DNA from: Paenibacillus tyrphae
GTDB lineage: Bacteria; Bacillota; Bacilli; Paenibacillales; NBRC-103111
Direction: 5' to 3'
NCBI RefSeq assembly: GCF_024158745.1
Contig: NZ_JAMZAW010000007.1
Location: 62,001-126,000 of the forward strand
Length of the DNA stretch: 64,000 bases
Both the position numbers and the translations under genes were made by a program. The notes under the pieces are model-generated. The model did no database searches. It was not told the origin of the DNA and was given only the letters and a program-made list of their open reading frames with translations. Numbering within the stretch: position 1 is the first letter of the stretch; each line of letters starts with the position of its first letter. Positions 27,574-36,340 of this stretch are shown here, one piece after another.

Positions 27574-30500
27574 GATTCGCTCCACTTCTGTTGTGTCATT
27601 TTGGCATATAGCTGTTTTGTCGCCGGCATCGGCTCCACCCCAAGCTCCGACTCCAGCGCCTTGCTGCATCGGGCATACCATTTAAGCGCTTGGTGGCGAT
27701 TATTGCTGCTATAGTGGCACTTCATCCCCAAGCGATACGCTTCTTCCCAGCACGGATCTTTCTCGATAATCCGCTCGCACCAGCAAATGGCCTTATCGAA
27801 GTCACCCTGAGCCGCATGAAGCTCCGCCAAACGCTGCGCCCCCCTCAAGAACAGCGCTTTCAGCCGCTCCCGCTCCTGTGCGCACCAGTCTTCATATCTT
27901 CTCTCGGGGATATACTCTCCCGCATATAAGCTTAATGCTTTTTGCAGCATGTCTATGGCTTCCTGACGATCCTTCGCATCCAGACCGTGCCTGATTCCAT
28001 CCTCAAAGGCGGCGGCGTCAAGCTCCAAGCCGGAGGCAAGGCTCAGCCCGTACAAGGTGCCGCTGCGCTCCACGAAAAAGGGGGCGGCTCTCGCCTGCCG
28101 CTCAGGCTCCAATGCCGTGTTGAGCGCATTAAGCGCCACTTTAAAATCGCGATAGGCCGCCTTATCGTCCAGCTCGCCCCACAAAAGCGCCATCACTTCC
28201 TCTTTGGGCAGCATGTGCTTTCTTCTTGTGACGAATAGTTGAAAAAGCTCTTTCGCTTTGCCGCGCTGCCAATCTTTTTCCATCACTTCTTTTTCCCCAA
28301 GCAGCACTTTAAAGCCGCCTAACGTCTGAATCCGCAGCGTATAGCCGGGATGGTACGTAAGCTGTTCGATTCCCAGATCGGACAACAGCGCGGAGGTGTA
28401 GCTTATGTCCAGTTTCTTCTTGTGCGCTTCCAGCAGGATCGGAACAAGCTGCCTAAGATCGCGAGGCCCGAATAGTGTACGCTTGTGCAGTAAAAACTCG
28501 TAGCCGCCTTCTCTCATTAGCTTTAGAAAACGCGAAGCGCAGCGATCCCGCAAATGCTCCCTCTTCGTATGGTGCGCAAGCAAACATTGCCACAGCATCG
28601 CAACGGTTATCCCGTACCCGTCGCCGCACGCCTGAAAGTCCGACTCGCAAAGGGCAAGCCTTTCCGCTGCATCTTCCCACCTGCTGCCGCAGACGGCGGC
28701 AATGCCCATGCCGAGCCGAATCCACGCCGACAGCCAGAGATCGTGCGCTTTTTCCGTTTCCAATAATGCCTGCGCCCCGTACTCCATAGCAAGCTCTGTC
28801 GCTCCTTCACGACCGTACAGCAAACATAACCCCATCCAAGGTTCCGCTTTTCCTCTGGAAACTTGAAGCCCTTCCATCATCTCAAGCGCTGTGCGATAGC
28901 AAGAAAGAGGCAGCCCCAGCTCATAACGGGGCAGGAGCAGCGCAGCATTTCCCATGCGCATCCATCCGCAAGCCTCCATGTAAGGAGCTTTGCCGGATAC
29001 CCCCTGCATGATGCCGCGCTCCGCCCATTTCTTGGAGCTTTCCGAGTTGCCGGCCAAAGCTTCGATAAAAGACAATAAAACCGACGTTTCACGGTGCGAT
29101 TTGGGCAAGTGCCCGTCTGCTGCCGCACCTTCGCAGCGCAATTTCCGCTCCAGCGCTTGGCGCGCCTCCTGCAGACGGCCAGAACGCAAATGAAGCCGCG
29201 CCTCCAGCACATGATCCTGAAAATCGGCTTGCAGCGCCTTGCATCTTCGGTACCACACCTCCGCTTCCTTTAATCGTCCGGCATTGACGAGATTTTCGCA
29301 GATTAAGCTGTACAGACGAACGCCGCCTTGCTCTGACGCTCCGTCAGCTTCCATCACGACAAGCGCCTGCTGCAAAAGCTGTTCCGCCTTCCCCGGCTCG
29401 ATCGTATCGAGGAAAATATGGGCTTTCCGCTCAAGAGCCAGATTGGAGGCGGAGGAATAGCCCTCTTGCACAGCCAACTGCTCGCCCTTCGTGTAACAAA
29501 AAATGGCGCGGTCATACGAATAGCGGTACCGGTGCACGTCCCCCTCATACATCCACACCATGTAGTAGCGGTCTTTCAAAGGCTTGGGAAGGCGGGCGAT
29601 GATCGCAAGCAAATGTTCAAGCTGGCCGAGCCTGAGCAGCTTATGGCCGTGTTGATGAATCGCATGTGCGACTTTCTCGTACTGCTCCAGAGCGCACAGA
29701 TGATCGATCATTTCCAGCCATTTTTGTTTGCTCTCGAAATAATCGGCGGCACGCTGATGAGCAAACGCATACTGCTGCGGTTTTGCCTGAAGCTGCTGCT
29801 TGACAAACTCGCGGAACATCGGATGATAGTGATAGCTGGTATCGGCATAGGCCTGCAAAAACAGCCCCAAGCGCTCGATTCGCTCGATCATGTGCCGGGA
29901 ATGAAGAGGCTGCAAGCCTAGCAATTCATCGCAAAGAGCAGGCGCAAACGTTTCCAGCACACAGGTTTGTTCAACAAACCCGCGAACCTCATCATTCTGG
30001 TGCCGCCACACTTCCAGCATCAGATATCGATGCAAATCGGCAGACGTATTTCTGGCGGCAGACATCTGCTGCCACATCGCATGGACAGCCGTAATCCAGC
30101 CTTCCGTTTGCCGGTAAATTTCCTGAATATCGCCCTCATGCAGCAAAAATTCATAAGCATCGGCAAACAAGGTTTCGATCTCTTCCATGCTGAATGCAAG
30201 GTCGTGCTCCCCGATTTCCAGGAGATTTCCTTTCACTTTCACCGTCGCAAGCATATCCCACGACGGATGGATTCTGCTCGACAATAGGACATGGACATGA
30301 TGCGGCACGTACTGCATAAACATTTGCATCCAATCATCAATTATCGAATGATGCGCCACATGATGGTAATCATCGATCACAAGGATCACTTCCTGAGATA
30401 GCGCCAAAAGCTCATTCACGAACAAAGAGCAAAGCAAGCGGACGCTCTCTCGCGATTCGCAATCGCACAACTGTTCGTCTACCCTATTCATCCAATCGTC

Positions 30501-30782
30501 CGCAAAATGCGGATGGTTTGTTCGAATGGCATGGATCAAATATAAGACAAACGTGGCCAGTTGCCTGTCTTCCGCGCCTACGCTGTACCAACAGCAAGCC
30601 GTGGCTTCGACTTGAAAAAAAGCAGAGAGCGCTGTGCTTTTCCCGTATCCCGCACCGGCGTAAACAAGCGTTAACGGATACTGCTCGCAGCGCTTTAGCT
30701 TTTTGCTAAGCGTCGGCCGCAGCAGTATCGTTTTTTTGAGCGGGGGAGGTATCAGCTTTGTTTGGACAATTGCCGCAGTCAT
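27570..30782 (-). CDS. Large SARP/BTAD-type transcriptional activator with ATPase and TPR region
   Basis: A 1070-residue regulator. The N-terminal NTPase domain has the P-loop YAGAGYGKSTAL and Walker B-like VILVIDDYH, as in MalT/STAND proteins. A long TPR-like region follows (about 340-820). The C-terminal part (about 830-1065) has an OmpR-like winged helix (RGKAKELFQLFVTRRKHML ... YRDFKVALNALNTAL) and a bacterial transcriptional activation domain (BTAD), the SARP hallmark. This order (ATPase first, DNA-binding last) differs from Streptomyces SARPs. ATG 30782 has AAAAGGCGG 12 bases upstream; a TTG at 30794 is adjacent to that site and less likely. Embedded in the cluster, it probably activates it. 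Confidence 0.85.
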   Translation of the reverse strand: MTAAIVQTKLIPPPLKKTILLRPTLSKKLKRCEQYPLTLVYAGAGYGKSTALSAFFQVEATACCWYSVGAEDRQLATFVLYLIHAIRTNHPHFADDWMNRVDEQLCDCESRESVRLLCSLFVNELLALSQEVILVIDDYHHVAHHSIIDDWMQMFMQYVPHHVHVLLSSRIHPSWDMLATVKVKGNLLEIGEHDLAFSMEEIETLFADAYEFLLHEGDIQEIYRQTEGWITAVHAMWQQMSAARNTSADLHRYLMLEVWRHQNDEVRGFVEQTCVLETFAPALCDELLGLQPLHSRHMIERIERLGLFLQAYADTSYHYHPMFREFVKQQLQAKPQQYAFAHQRAADYFESKQKWLEMIDHLCALEQYEKVAHAIHQHGHKLLRLGQLEHLLAIIARLPKPLKDRYYMVWMYEGDVHRYRYSYDRAIFCYTKGEQLAVQEGYSSASNLALERKAHIFLDTIEPGKAEQLLQQALVVMEADGASEQGGVRLYSLICENLVNAGRLKEAEVWYRRCKALQADFQDHVLEARLHLRSGRLQEARQALERKLRCEGAAADGHLPKSHRETSVLLSFIEALAGNSESSKKWAERGIMQGVSGKAPYMEACGWMRMGNAALLLPRYELGLPLSCYRTALEMMEGLQVSRGKAEPWMGLCLLYGREGATELAMEYGAQALLETEKAHDLWLSAWIRLGMGIAAVCGSRWEDAAERLALCESDFQACGDGYGITVAMLWQCLLAHHTKREHLRDRCASRFLKLMREGGYEFLLHKRTLFGPRDLRQLVPILLEAHKKKLDISYTSALLSDLGIEQLTYHPGYTLRIQTLGGFKVLLGEKEVMEKDWQRGKAKELFQLFVTRRKHMLPKEEVMALLWGELDDKAAYRDFKVALNALNTALEPERQARAAPFFVERSGTLYGLSLASGLELDAAAFEDGIRHGLDAKDRQEAIDMLQKALSLYAGEYIPERRYEDWCAQERERLKALFLRGAQRLAELHAAQGDFDKAICWCERIIEKDPCWEEAYRLGMKCHYSSNNRHQALKWYARCSKALESELGVEPMPATKQLYAKMTQQKWSES

Positions 30783-30827
30783 CGCTTCGATCAACCGCCT
30801 TTTACAACCGAATATATCTCCATTATG

Positions 30828-32339
30828 CTACCCGTTCATTTCTTGGTACATTTGGCAGATCCGTTTTTTATCCACTTTGCCTACGTGTGTTTTGGGCAGC
30901 TCCTGCAGAAACAAAAACCTTTTAGGAATCTTATACTTTCCGATTTTACCTATACAGTAACTCCTCAGCTCCTCATCGGTAAGCCCATGATCCAGGTGCA
31001 AGGCAACGGCCGCGACGACAGATTCCCCCCATTTGGGATCGGGAATGCCGACGACTGCGGCTTCTTTAACCGCGGGGTGCTCCATCATGAGCTGCTCCAC
31101 CTCGACGGGATACACATTTTCTCCGCCCGTGATGATCATGTCTGTTTTACGGCCTACGATATAGTAGAAGCCATCCTGATCCCGCCGGCCCAGATCGCCT
31201 GTCCGCAGCCAGCCGTCAACAAAGACGGATTGCGTCGTCTCCGGCTGATTCCAATAGCACTGGAACACATGCTTGCCGCGCAGCCATATTTCGCCCACGT
31301 CTCCAATGGCCGCTTCGCAGCCGCTGTCTGACACAATTTTCACCTGCACCAGCATCATCGGCTTCCCGACCGATCCTTGCTTATGGACGACAGCGCGCGG
31401 GTCCATATAAAAATTGTTCGGCCCCGCCTCCGTTAAGCCATAGCCTTCTTTGAACGTCAGCCCCTTGCTCTCGAAGGCTTCGTAGACTGCAATCGGGCAT
31501 GGAGCGCCGCCGGAGAGAAACGTGTGCACATGCGGGAATTGCGCATGCGCAAATGCAGGCAAATCGATCATCATCCGGTACATCGTCGGCACCATCAGCA
31601 CGATCGTGCAGGCATAGCGCTGAATCAGTTCCATTAACGGCTCCGCCCGGGATTCTTTGCTTACCACCACGGTGCCGCCGGCGTACAAAATCGGCAAGCA
31701 AAGCGCATTAATTCCTCCCGTGTGGAACAATGGCAGCGACGTCACGGTAACATCGCTTGCCGTCAAATTCCAGCTTACGATCGTATTCAACATGTTCCAC
31801 AGCACCGATTGATGCGACAGCACGACGCCCTTAGGTTTTCCGGTCGTTCCGCCGGAATAGATCATCATGCAGCTTTCTGCCGCTTCATCGCTGCGTTCCG
31901 TTTCCGGATGTCTAAGCGCAATGGCCGCGCGGACGATGCCCTCGTATTCCGCTCCGTCTGCTTGCAGCGTGATTGGAGCAAACAGGCCGCGCGCCAACGG
32001 CTCCAGTTCACTGTGGTACAACAAAGCTTTCGGCGTGCAATCGCTTACAATAGCGCTTAATTCGCTGCCGGATAAACGCCAGTTCAGCGGCACGAATACG
32101 GCGCGCAGCTTGATGCACGCAAACAGCGCATCCCAGCAGCAAAGATCATTCTGCGCAAGCACAGCGACACGATCCCCGGGCGCTACGCCTGCCGCTTCCA
32201 AATAGCCTGCCAGACCGCAGGCTCGTTCGTTCATTTGAAGGAAGCTCCACAATTCTCCTGTCTCTGCGTTTATTGCCGCTGTTCGATGGGGAGTTAAGGC
32301 ACTTCTGGCTGCCAGCCAATCCATTGAATCCTTTCTCAT
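30828..32339 (-). CDS. AMP-dependent acyl-CoA ligase
   Basis: An ANL-superfamily enzyme that activates a carboxylic acid with ATP and transfers it to CoA (or another thiol). Signatures: MIYSGGTTGKPKGVVLSH (P-loop), EGYGLTEAGPNN (A5), WLRTGDLGRRDQDGF (A7) and the C-terminal hinge and lysine region KIGKYKIPKRF. Length about 503 residues is normal. Three starts are possible: 32372 (no ribosome site), 32339 (GGGG 8 bases upstream, chosen) and 32324 (AAAGGA 4 bases upstream). It is the first gene of the cluster and is preceded by two candidate promoters. The acid substrate cannot be read from sequence. Confidence 0.85.
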   Translation of the reverse strand: MRKDSMDWLAARSALTPHRTAAINAETGELWSFLQMNERACGLAGYLEAAGVAPGDRVAVLAQNDLCCWDALFACIKLRAVFVPLNWRLSGSELSAIVSDCTPKALLYHSELEPLARGLFAPITLQADGAEYEGIVRAAIALRHPETERSDEAAESCMMIYSGGTTGKPKGVVLSHQSVLWNMLNTIVSWNLTASDVTVTSLPLFHTGGINALCLPILYAGGTVVVSKESRAEPLMELIQRYACTIVLMVPTMYRMMIDLPAFAHAQFPHVHTFLSGGAPCPIAVYEAFESKGLTFKEGYGLTEAGPNNFYMDPRAVVHKQGSVGKPMMLVQVKIVSDSGCEAAIGDVGEIWLRGKHVFQCYWNQPETTQSVFVDGWLRTGDLGRRDQDGFYYIVGRKTDMIITGGENVYPVEVEQLMMEHPAVKEAAVVGIPDPKWGESVVAAVALHLDHGLTDEELRSYCIGKIGKYKIPKRFLFLQELPKTHVGKVDKKRICQMYQEMNG

Positions 32340-32380
32340 ACGCTCGACCCCTATAGTCCATGATCTGTCCATTCGTTTGT

Positions 32381-32409
32381 ACTATAGGCAGGTTACAAAG
32401 CAGTTACAA
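32381..32409 (-). promoter_or_regulatory. Proximal promoter with TTGTAAC direct repeats (possible SARP site)
   Basis: On the minus strand two TTGTAAC heptamers (32409-32403 and 32398-32392) are spaced exactly 11 bases apart, followed 5 bases later by TATAGT (32386-32381), a good -10. The first heptamer occupies the -35 position. SARP activators characteristically bind heptamer direct repeats with 11-base periodicity overlapping a weak -35. Only about 10-60 bases separate this from the candidate start codons. Confidence 0.5.
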
Positions 32410-32512
32410 ATTTGCGTCAATGAGGGGCTTGAAGAATGAAAATGGAAGACACATCAAGACTTGAAAATGGACTATAGTAATCCTGTGGATTCAAGAATAT
32501 TCCCCCTGTAAA

Positions 32513-32544
32513 ATTATACCTCCACGAGATAATTTATGTATATA
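32513..32544 (-). promoter_or_regulatory. Distal promoter of the acyl cluster (shared element)
   Basis: Minus strand: TATATACA (32544-32537), 18 bases, TATAAT (32518-32513). It matches the elements before the YD-LamG gene and the broken YD gene. Between it and the coding region an 8-base inverted repeat (CCTATAGT at 32350, ACTATAGG at 32381) is also present. The rest of 32410-32737 holds no recognised gene. Confidence 0.6.
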
Positions 32545-32737
32545 GGGGACCTTAAAAATCAACTTGATTTTTCATAAATATACCACCAACGCTCTGCCGA
32601 AACCTGACATCTACCTGACCGTAAACAACACAAAACCCTTTTTTCGTATGCTAGAATTTGTCTTGTTGTATGATATTCGAATGGACAAATCACAAAGATA
32701 CACTAGCAATAACCTACTCTCCGTTTATGCCCCAGTT

Positions 32738-32983
32738 TTAGTGTTTCAATAGTTGGCATAGTGCCTTTTCTAGCCTCAAATGAAGTAATTCCGTTTGCAA
32801 TTCAATAGTCATTCGGTGAAGGCTCGAAACAATGTCTTCCACCGCAAATTTATGTAATGGTCTTATATGATCGTTCACCCTGTTCAAGACGGCCATAGTG
32901 CAAGCTTCGTACGTTTGAATTTGCTGCATCAGTTCCCGTTCCTCGGCATCCAATCTTTTCATAAGGGTAACTTTCATATTCAT
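32738..32983 (-). CDS. Small hypothetical helical protein
   Basis: An 81-residue protein predicted to be largely alpha-helical (KRLDAEERELMQQIQTYEACTMAVLNRV...), rich in Leu, Glu and Gln; no recognised domain or signal peptide. ATG 32983 has AGAGGTGA 5 bases upstream, 11 bases after the stop of the resolvase stub, so the two form a short operon. Downstream is the promoter region of the acyl cluster in the same direction. Function unknown. Confidence 0.5.
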   Translation of the reverse strand: MNMKVTLMKRLDAEERELMQQIQTYEACTMAVLNRVNDHIRPLHKFAVEDIVSSLHRMTIELQTELLHLRLEKALCQLLKH

Positions 32984-32994
32984 ATCTTCACCTC

Positions 32995-33201
32995 TCATAA
33001 GATCACCCGATGCTTGTCGAGTTCAACATCATCATATTGGTACATCCCACCATAAAAACTGCGACGGTTCACATGTATTCTGGTGAACGCTTTGCATTGC
33101 TCCTGACAATACGCTTCGGTGTCTTCCCGTTGATACGATAAGCTGTAACCACTGCTTGCTTGGCCTGCTGTGGAGACTCGAACATAACCGATCACATTCA
33201 T
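32995..33201 (-). CDS. Truncated serine recombinase (resolvase N-terminal stub)
   Basis: A 68-residue product. The first part, MNVIGYVRVSTAGQASSGYS, is the start of the catalytic domain of resolvase/invertase-type serine recombinases, with the nucleophile serine in RVST. The remainder (YDDVELDKHRV) aligns loosely with the next family segment, then the frame ends; the other catalytic arginines and the DNA-binding part are missing. It has a good ribosome site (GGAGGG, 7 bases from ATG). It may be a relic of an integrated element or a domesticated fragment; recombinase activity is not expected. Confidence 0.65.
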   Translation of the reverse strand: MNVIGYVRVSTAGQASSGYSLSYQREDTEAYCQEQCKAFTRIHVNRRSFYGGMYQYDDVELDKHRVIL

Positions 33202-33253
33202 TGAAAGTTCCCTCCGCTCAGAAATTTAGATTTTTGTAATCACTAGGAATGAC

Positions 33254-33281
33254 AAAATGTATTGTTTAATTAATACATTTT
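33254..33281. promoter_or_regulatory. Operator-like inverted repeat between resolvase stub and HTH gene
   Basis: Perfect 10-base arms AAAATGTATT and AATACATTTT with an 8-base centre; a further half-site AATACATT occurs at 33304-33311. The position between divergent genes, about 95 bases before the Cro/C1-type gene, suggests autoregulation by that protein. Confidence 0.55.
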
Positions 33282-33374
33282 ATATCATCTAGCCGATACA
33301 ATCAATACATTCTTTCTTTTACCGTCTTTTCATCTTATAATTTATGAAAAGATGTTCGGAGAGTAGGTAGTAAC

Positions 33375-33599
33375 ATGGCAATTAAGGTTCGGTTAAAAGA
33401 AATACTCGAACAAAGAGAAATGTCTCAGCGTAAATTAGCAAGAAAAACAGGATTAACACCAAACACCATTAATCACTACTGTTCTGAAAATATTGACCGC
33501 GTACATTTAAGTACATTAGACGCAATATGTAAAGCGCTAGAAATTGACTTGCATGAATTACTTGTTTTTGAAGACGACAAAGAATTGCATGAAGTATAA
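33375..33599 (+). CDS. Small Cro/C1-type HTH regulator
   Basis: A 74-residue single-domain DNA-binding protein of the XRE/YozG type. The helix-turn-helix spans about 15-40 (MSQRKLARKTGLTPNTINHY), followed by IDRVHLSTLDAICKALEID, typical for the family. No extra domain. ATG 33375 follows GGAGAGTAGG. It is divergent from the resolvase stub with an operator-like palindrome between, an arrangement seen in remnants of prophage or integrative elements. From 33600 to 33762 nothing is recognised. Confidence 0.8.
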   Translation: MAIKVRLKEILEQREMSQRKLARKTGLTPNTINHYCSENIDRVHLSTLDAICKALEIDLHELLVFEDDKELHEV

Positions 33600-33762
33600 T
33601 TGTTGCAACATTTCATGCGACCAAAACAGTTTTCACCATATACCCAAACATACAAAAAAGAGCAACCCCCTCACCACTTTAACCATGGTTCGAAAGATTG
33701 CTTTCAGATGACAGTAAATAGCGACTGACTTGCAAACTAATAAAAATCCCCCCGCCACACCG

Positions 33763-35943
33763 CTACGGCACACGCTCCACCTTCACGGCGCACAGCTTAA
33801 ATTCCGGCATCCTGCTGGTTGGGTCCAAGGCGTCGTTCGTCAGCCGGTTGACCGACAACTGCTCTCCCCAATGAAAAGGCACAAACACGGTGCGCGGCTG
33901 GATGCCTTCCGTCACCTTCGCTTGGAACACTAGCGAGCCTCGGCGGCTCGTGATCCGGATGCGGTCCTCCAGACGCAAGCCAATCTTCTGCGCCAGCCAA
34001 GGATGAATTTCCGCCACGGGCACCGGCGCTTTTTTATTCAGCCCTTCGGTACGCCTCGTTTGCGCGCCGCTTAAGTAATGGCTGGCTACGCGCCCGGTTG
34101 TCAACACATACGGATAGTCGCGGTCGGCCGGTTCCGCAGGCATTTTGGGCGTGATGCCGAACAGTTTGCCTTTCCCGTCGGGATGATGGAACCGTTCCTG
34201 AAACAAATAAGGCGTACCCGGATGCTCAGGCGCCGGACAAGGCCAAAATATGCCCTTCTCCCGCTTCAGCCGTTTATACGTGATACCGCTGTAATCCGCC
34301 TTCCCCCCGGCTGTCGCCAGAGCCAGTTCGTTAAAAACTTCCTCAATGCCGCCGTAATGGAAAAAAGCCCCTCTTCCCAGCTCTTTCGCCAAGCCGCATA
34401 GGATTTCGTAGTCCAGCTTGCTGTTCCCCGGCGGCTCCAGCACCTTTCCCCGGTGGAACACTCTGCCCTCCAAATTGGTTAAGGTGCCTTCCCCCTCCAG
34501 AAACGAAGATCCGGGCAACAGCCAATGGGCGTAACGAGCGGTCTCAGTCTCGAACAAGTCGATGACCACAAGCAGCTCCAGCTTCCGCAAGGCGCGCTCG
34601 ACCATCGAATTGTTGGGACTCGATACGACCGGGTTGGAGCCAAGCACGATCAGCGCCTTGATTTCGCCTTCGTCGATTTTTTGCAGCATTTCGTAGGCAG
34701 AGACGCCCTTGCCCGGCAGTTCGGCTGGATTGATTCCCCATACCTTCGCCACATGCTCGCGGGCGGCCGGGTCTTCGATCAGGCGGTAGCCGGGGAGCTG
34801 ATCTGCCTTTTGTCCGTGTTCGCGGCCGCCCTGTCCGTTCGCTTGGCCGGTCACCGCGCCGTAGCCGCAGCCGGTCCGGCCGATTTTGCCGGTGATCAGG
34901 GCCAGATTGATGTAATTGAGCGTATTCTCCACGCCGTTAACCTGCTGCTCCAGCCCTCGCGCCGTAAGCACAATGCCCGTTTCCGCCTTGGCAAATCCGC
35001 GGGCGATGGTGCGAACGACGCCTTCGAGAACGCCAGTCAACCGCTCGACATAATCCGGCGTATAGGCCTTAACGGCTTCGGCCAGTTGCTCGAAGCCGTG
35101 CGTCCGCTCGCGGACAAACGATTCCGCGTACAGCTTTTCCGCCACGATCACATGAAGCAAGCCGTTGACGAACACGGAGTCGAAGCCCGGCTGCAGCCGC
35201 ACGTGAATGTCCGCCGCCTTCGAGGTCATCGTATTGCGCGGATCGACGGTGACGATCGTGGCGCCGTTCTTCTTGGCCGCCAGCAGGTATGGCATCATGG
35301 TCGGCTGGCATTCCGCAATATTCGTGCCGGCGAGAATAATGTACCGCGCGTGCGGAATTTCATGAAGCGGCATCGTCATGCCCCGGTCGAGGCCGAAAGC
35401 CTGATTGGCGGCAGCCGCCGCCGAGGACATGCAATACCGCCCGTTATAATCGATATATTTGGTTTTAAGCGCCACCCGCGCAAACTTGCCGAGCAAGTAG
35501 CCGACCTCGTTGGTCAGCGAGCCCCCGCCATAGACGGCAACCGCGTCGCTGCCGCATTCCGCCTGCAGTATGCGGATTTGCCCGGCAATCTCCTTCAAGG
35601 CACAGTCCCAAGATTCTCGTTGAAGCCCGCCTGCCGCATAGTCTTGCGAAGCAATAGATTCGAACCGGCCCGCCCTTCTTAAAGGCTCCGTAATCCGTTC
35701 TGGATGAAGGACATGCTCCAAAGCATGGAGCCCTTTCTGGCACAGACGCCCCGCTGCTACCGGAAAATCCGGGCTCGGCTTAATGACCAGACCCGGATTG
35801 TTATCGCTGGGAGTCAGCACCATCTGGCATTGCATACTGCAAAAGCAGCAGTGCGATGACCGGCTTTCCGCCGTGCTTGTTTTTGCGGCTGTTTCCCCGC
35901 TCGCCGCTGCCTTCGTACTTAACAAATCCGGCGCATTCGCCAT
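33763..35943 (-). CDS. nasC: Assimilatory nitrate reductase catalytic subunit
   Basis: A 726-residue molybdopterin oxidoreductase that reduces nitrate to nitrite in the cytoplasm. The N-terminus has the [4Fe-4S] ligands C32, C35, C39 and C68 (CCFCSMQC ... RLCQKG), followed by the bis-MGD domains (YNGRYCMSSAAAAANQAFG, LAGTNIAECQPTMMPYL) and the C-terminal dinucleotide-binding domain (about 600-725, ending in VPFHWGEQLSVNRLTNDALDP). There is no twin-arginine signal, consistent with assimilation. ATG 35943 has GGAGGTG 7 bases upstream. It is the last gene of the operon, 27 bases after nirD. A dedicated electron-transfer subunit (NasB) is absent, so electrons probably come from another carrier. 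Confidence 0.93.
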   Translation of the reverse strand: MANAPDLLSTKAAASGETAAKTSTAESRSSHCCFCSMQCQMVLTPSDNNPGLVIKPSPDFPVAAGRLCQKGLHALEHVLHPERITEPLRRAGRFESIASQDYAAGGLQRESWDCALKEIAGQIRILQAECGSDAVAVYGGGSLTNEVGYLLGKFARVALKTKYIDYNGRYCMSSAAAAANQAFGLDRGMTMPLHEIPHARYIILAGTNIAECQPTMMPYLLAAKKNGATIVTVDPRNTMTSKAADIHVRLQPGFDSVFVNGLLHVIVAEKLYAESFVRERTHGFEQLAEAVKAYTPDYVERLTGVLEGVVRTIARGFAKAETGIVLTARGLEQQVNGVENTLNYINLALITGKIGRTGCGYGAVTGQANGQGGREHGQKADQLPGYRLIEDPAAREHVAKVWGINPAELPGKGVSAYEMLQKIDEGEIKALIVLGSNPVVSSPNNSMVERALRKLELLVVIDLFETETARYAHWLLPGSSFLEGEGTLTNLEGRVFHRGKVLEPPGNSKLDYEILCGLAKELGRGAFFHYGGIEEVFNELALATAGGKADYSGITYKRLKREKGIFWPCPAPEHPGTPYLFQERFHHPDGKGKLFGITPKMPAEPADRDYPYVLTTGRVASHYLSGAQTRRTEGLNKKAPVPVAEIHPWLAQKIGLRLEDRIRITSRRGSLVFQAKVTEGIQPRTVFVPFHWGEQLSVNRLTNDALDPTSRMPEFKLCAVKVERVP

Positions 35944-35970
35944 CGTCGTCGCACCTCCGTGAACATCGCA

Positions 35971-36327
35971 TCAGCCGGCCATTTCCGCCGACGCTGGAAA
36001 CCCAATATAGACGGCTCCATCCTGTATTTTGGTCGCATAGGTGCGAACGCATCCCGTATCCGGCGCCTGAACGAGTCCGGAGGAAAGGTTAATCCTGCGG
36101 TCATGCATCGGGCAGAAGACATGCTCGCCACATACGATCCCTTCCGCCAGCACCCCATTCTTATGCGGACAACGGTTTCGGATCGCTTTGACGCTCCCGC
36201 TGCCGAGCCGGAACATCGCCACTTCGTCGCCTTGATAACGGACCGTTTTCCCGGTATTGACCGGCAGTTCCTCGTATAAGGCCGCCCAGATCCAAACGAT
36301 GCTTTCCCTTTCCTGTGCTACGCTCAT
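35971..36327 (-). CDS. nirD: Nitrite reductase small subunit NirD
   Basis: A 118-residue Rieske-type protein that pairs with NirB in the NAD(P)H-dependent nitrite reductase. The [2Fe-2S] ligands are in RCPHKNG and [11 protein letters not shown] 36327 has GGAGGAG 6 bases upstream, 13 bases after nirB; the longer open frame upstream is inside nirB and is not used. Confidence 0.93.
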   Translation of the reverse strand: MSVAQERESIVWIWAALYEELPVNTGKTVRYQGDEVAMFRLGSGSVKAIRNRCPHKNGVLAEGIVCGEHVFCPMHDRRINLSSGLVQAPDTGCVRTYATKIQDGAVYIGFPASAEMAG

Positions 36328-36340
36328 GCGCTTCTCCTCC

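Noticed and set aside
22335-32339. Interpretation as a true OleABCD olefin cluster
   Set aside because: The reductase is a classical 246-residue FabG-type SDR, not the extended OleD type, and the ligase has normal acyl-CoA synthetase motifs; kept only as an analogy.
34525-35682. Plus-strand frames opposite nasC and nirB (also 36257-37645 and 37961-38965)
   Set aside because: Antisense shadows in GC-rich coding DNA; products lack any family features, and the real genes carry intact catalytic motifs.
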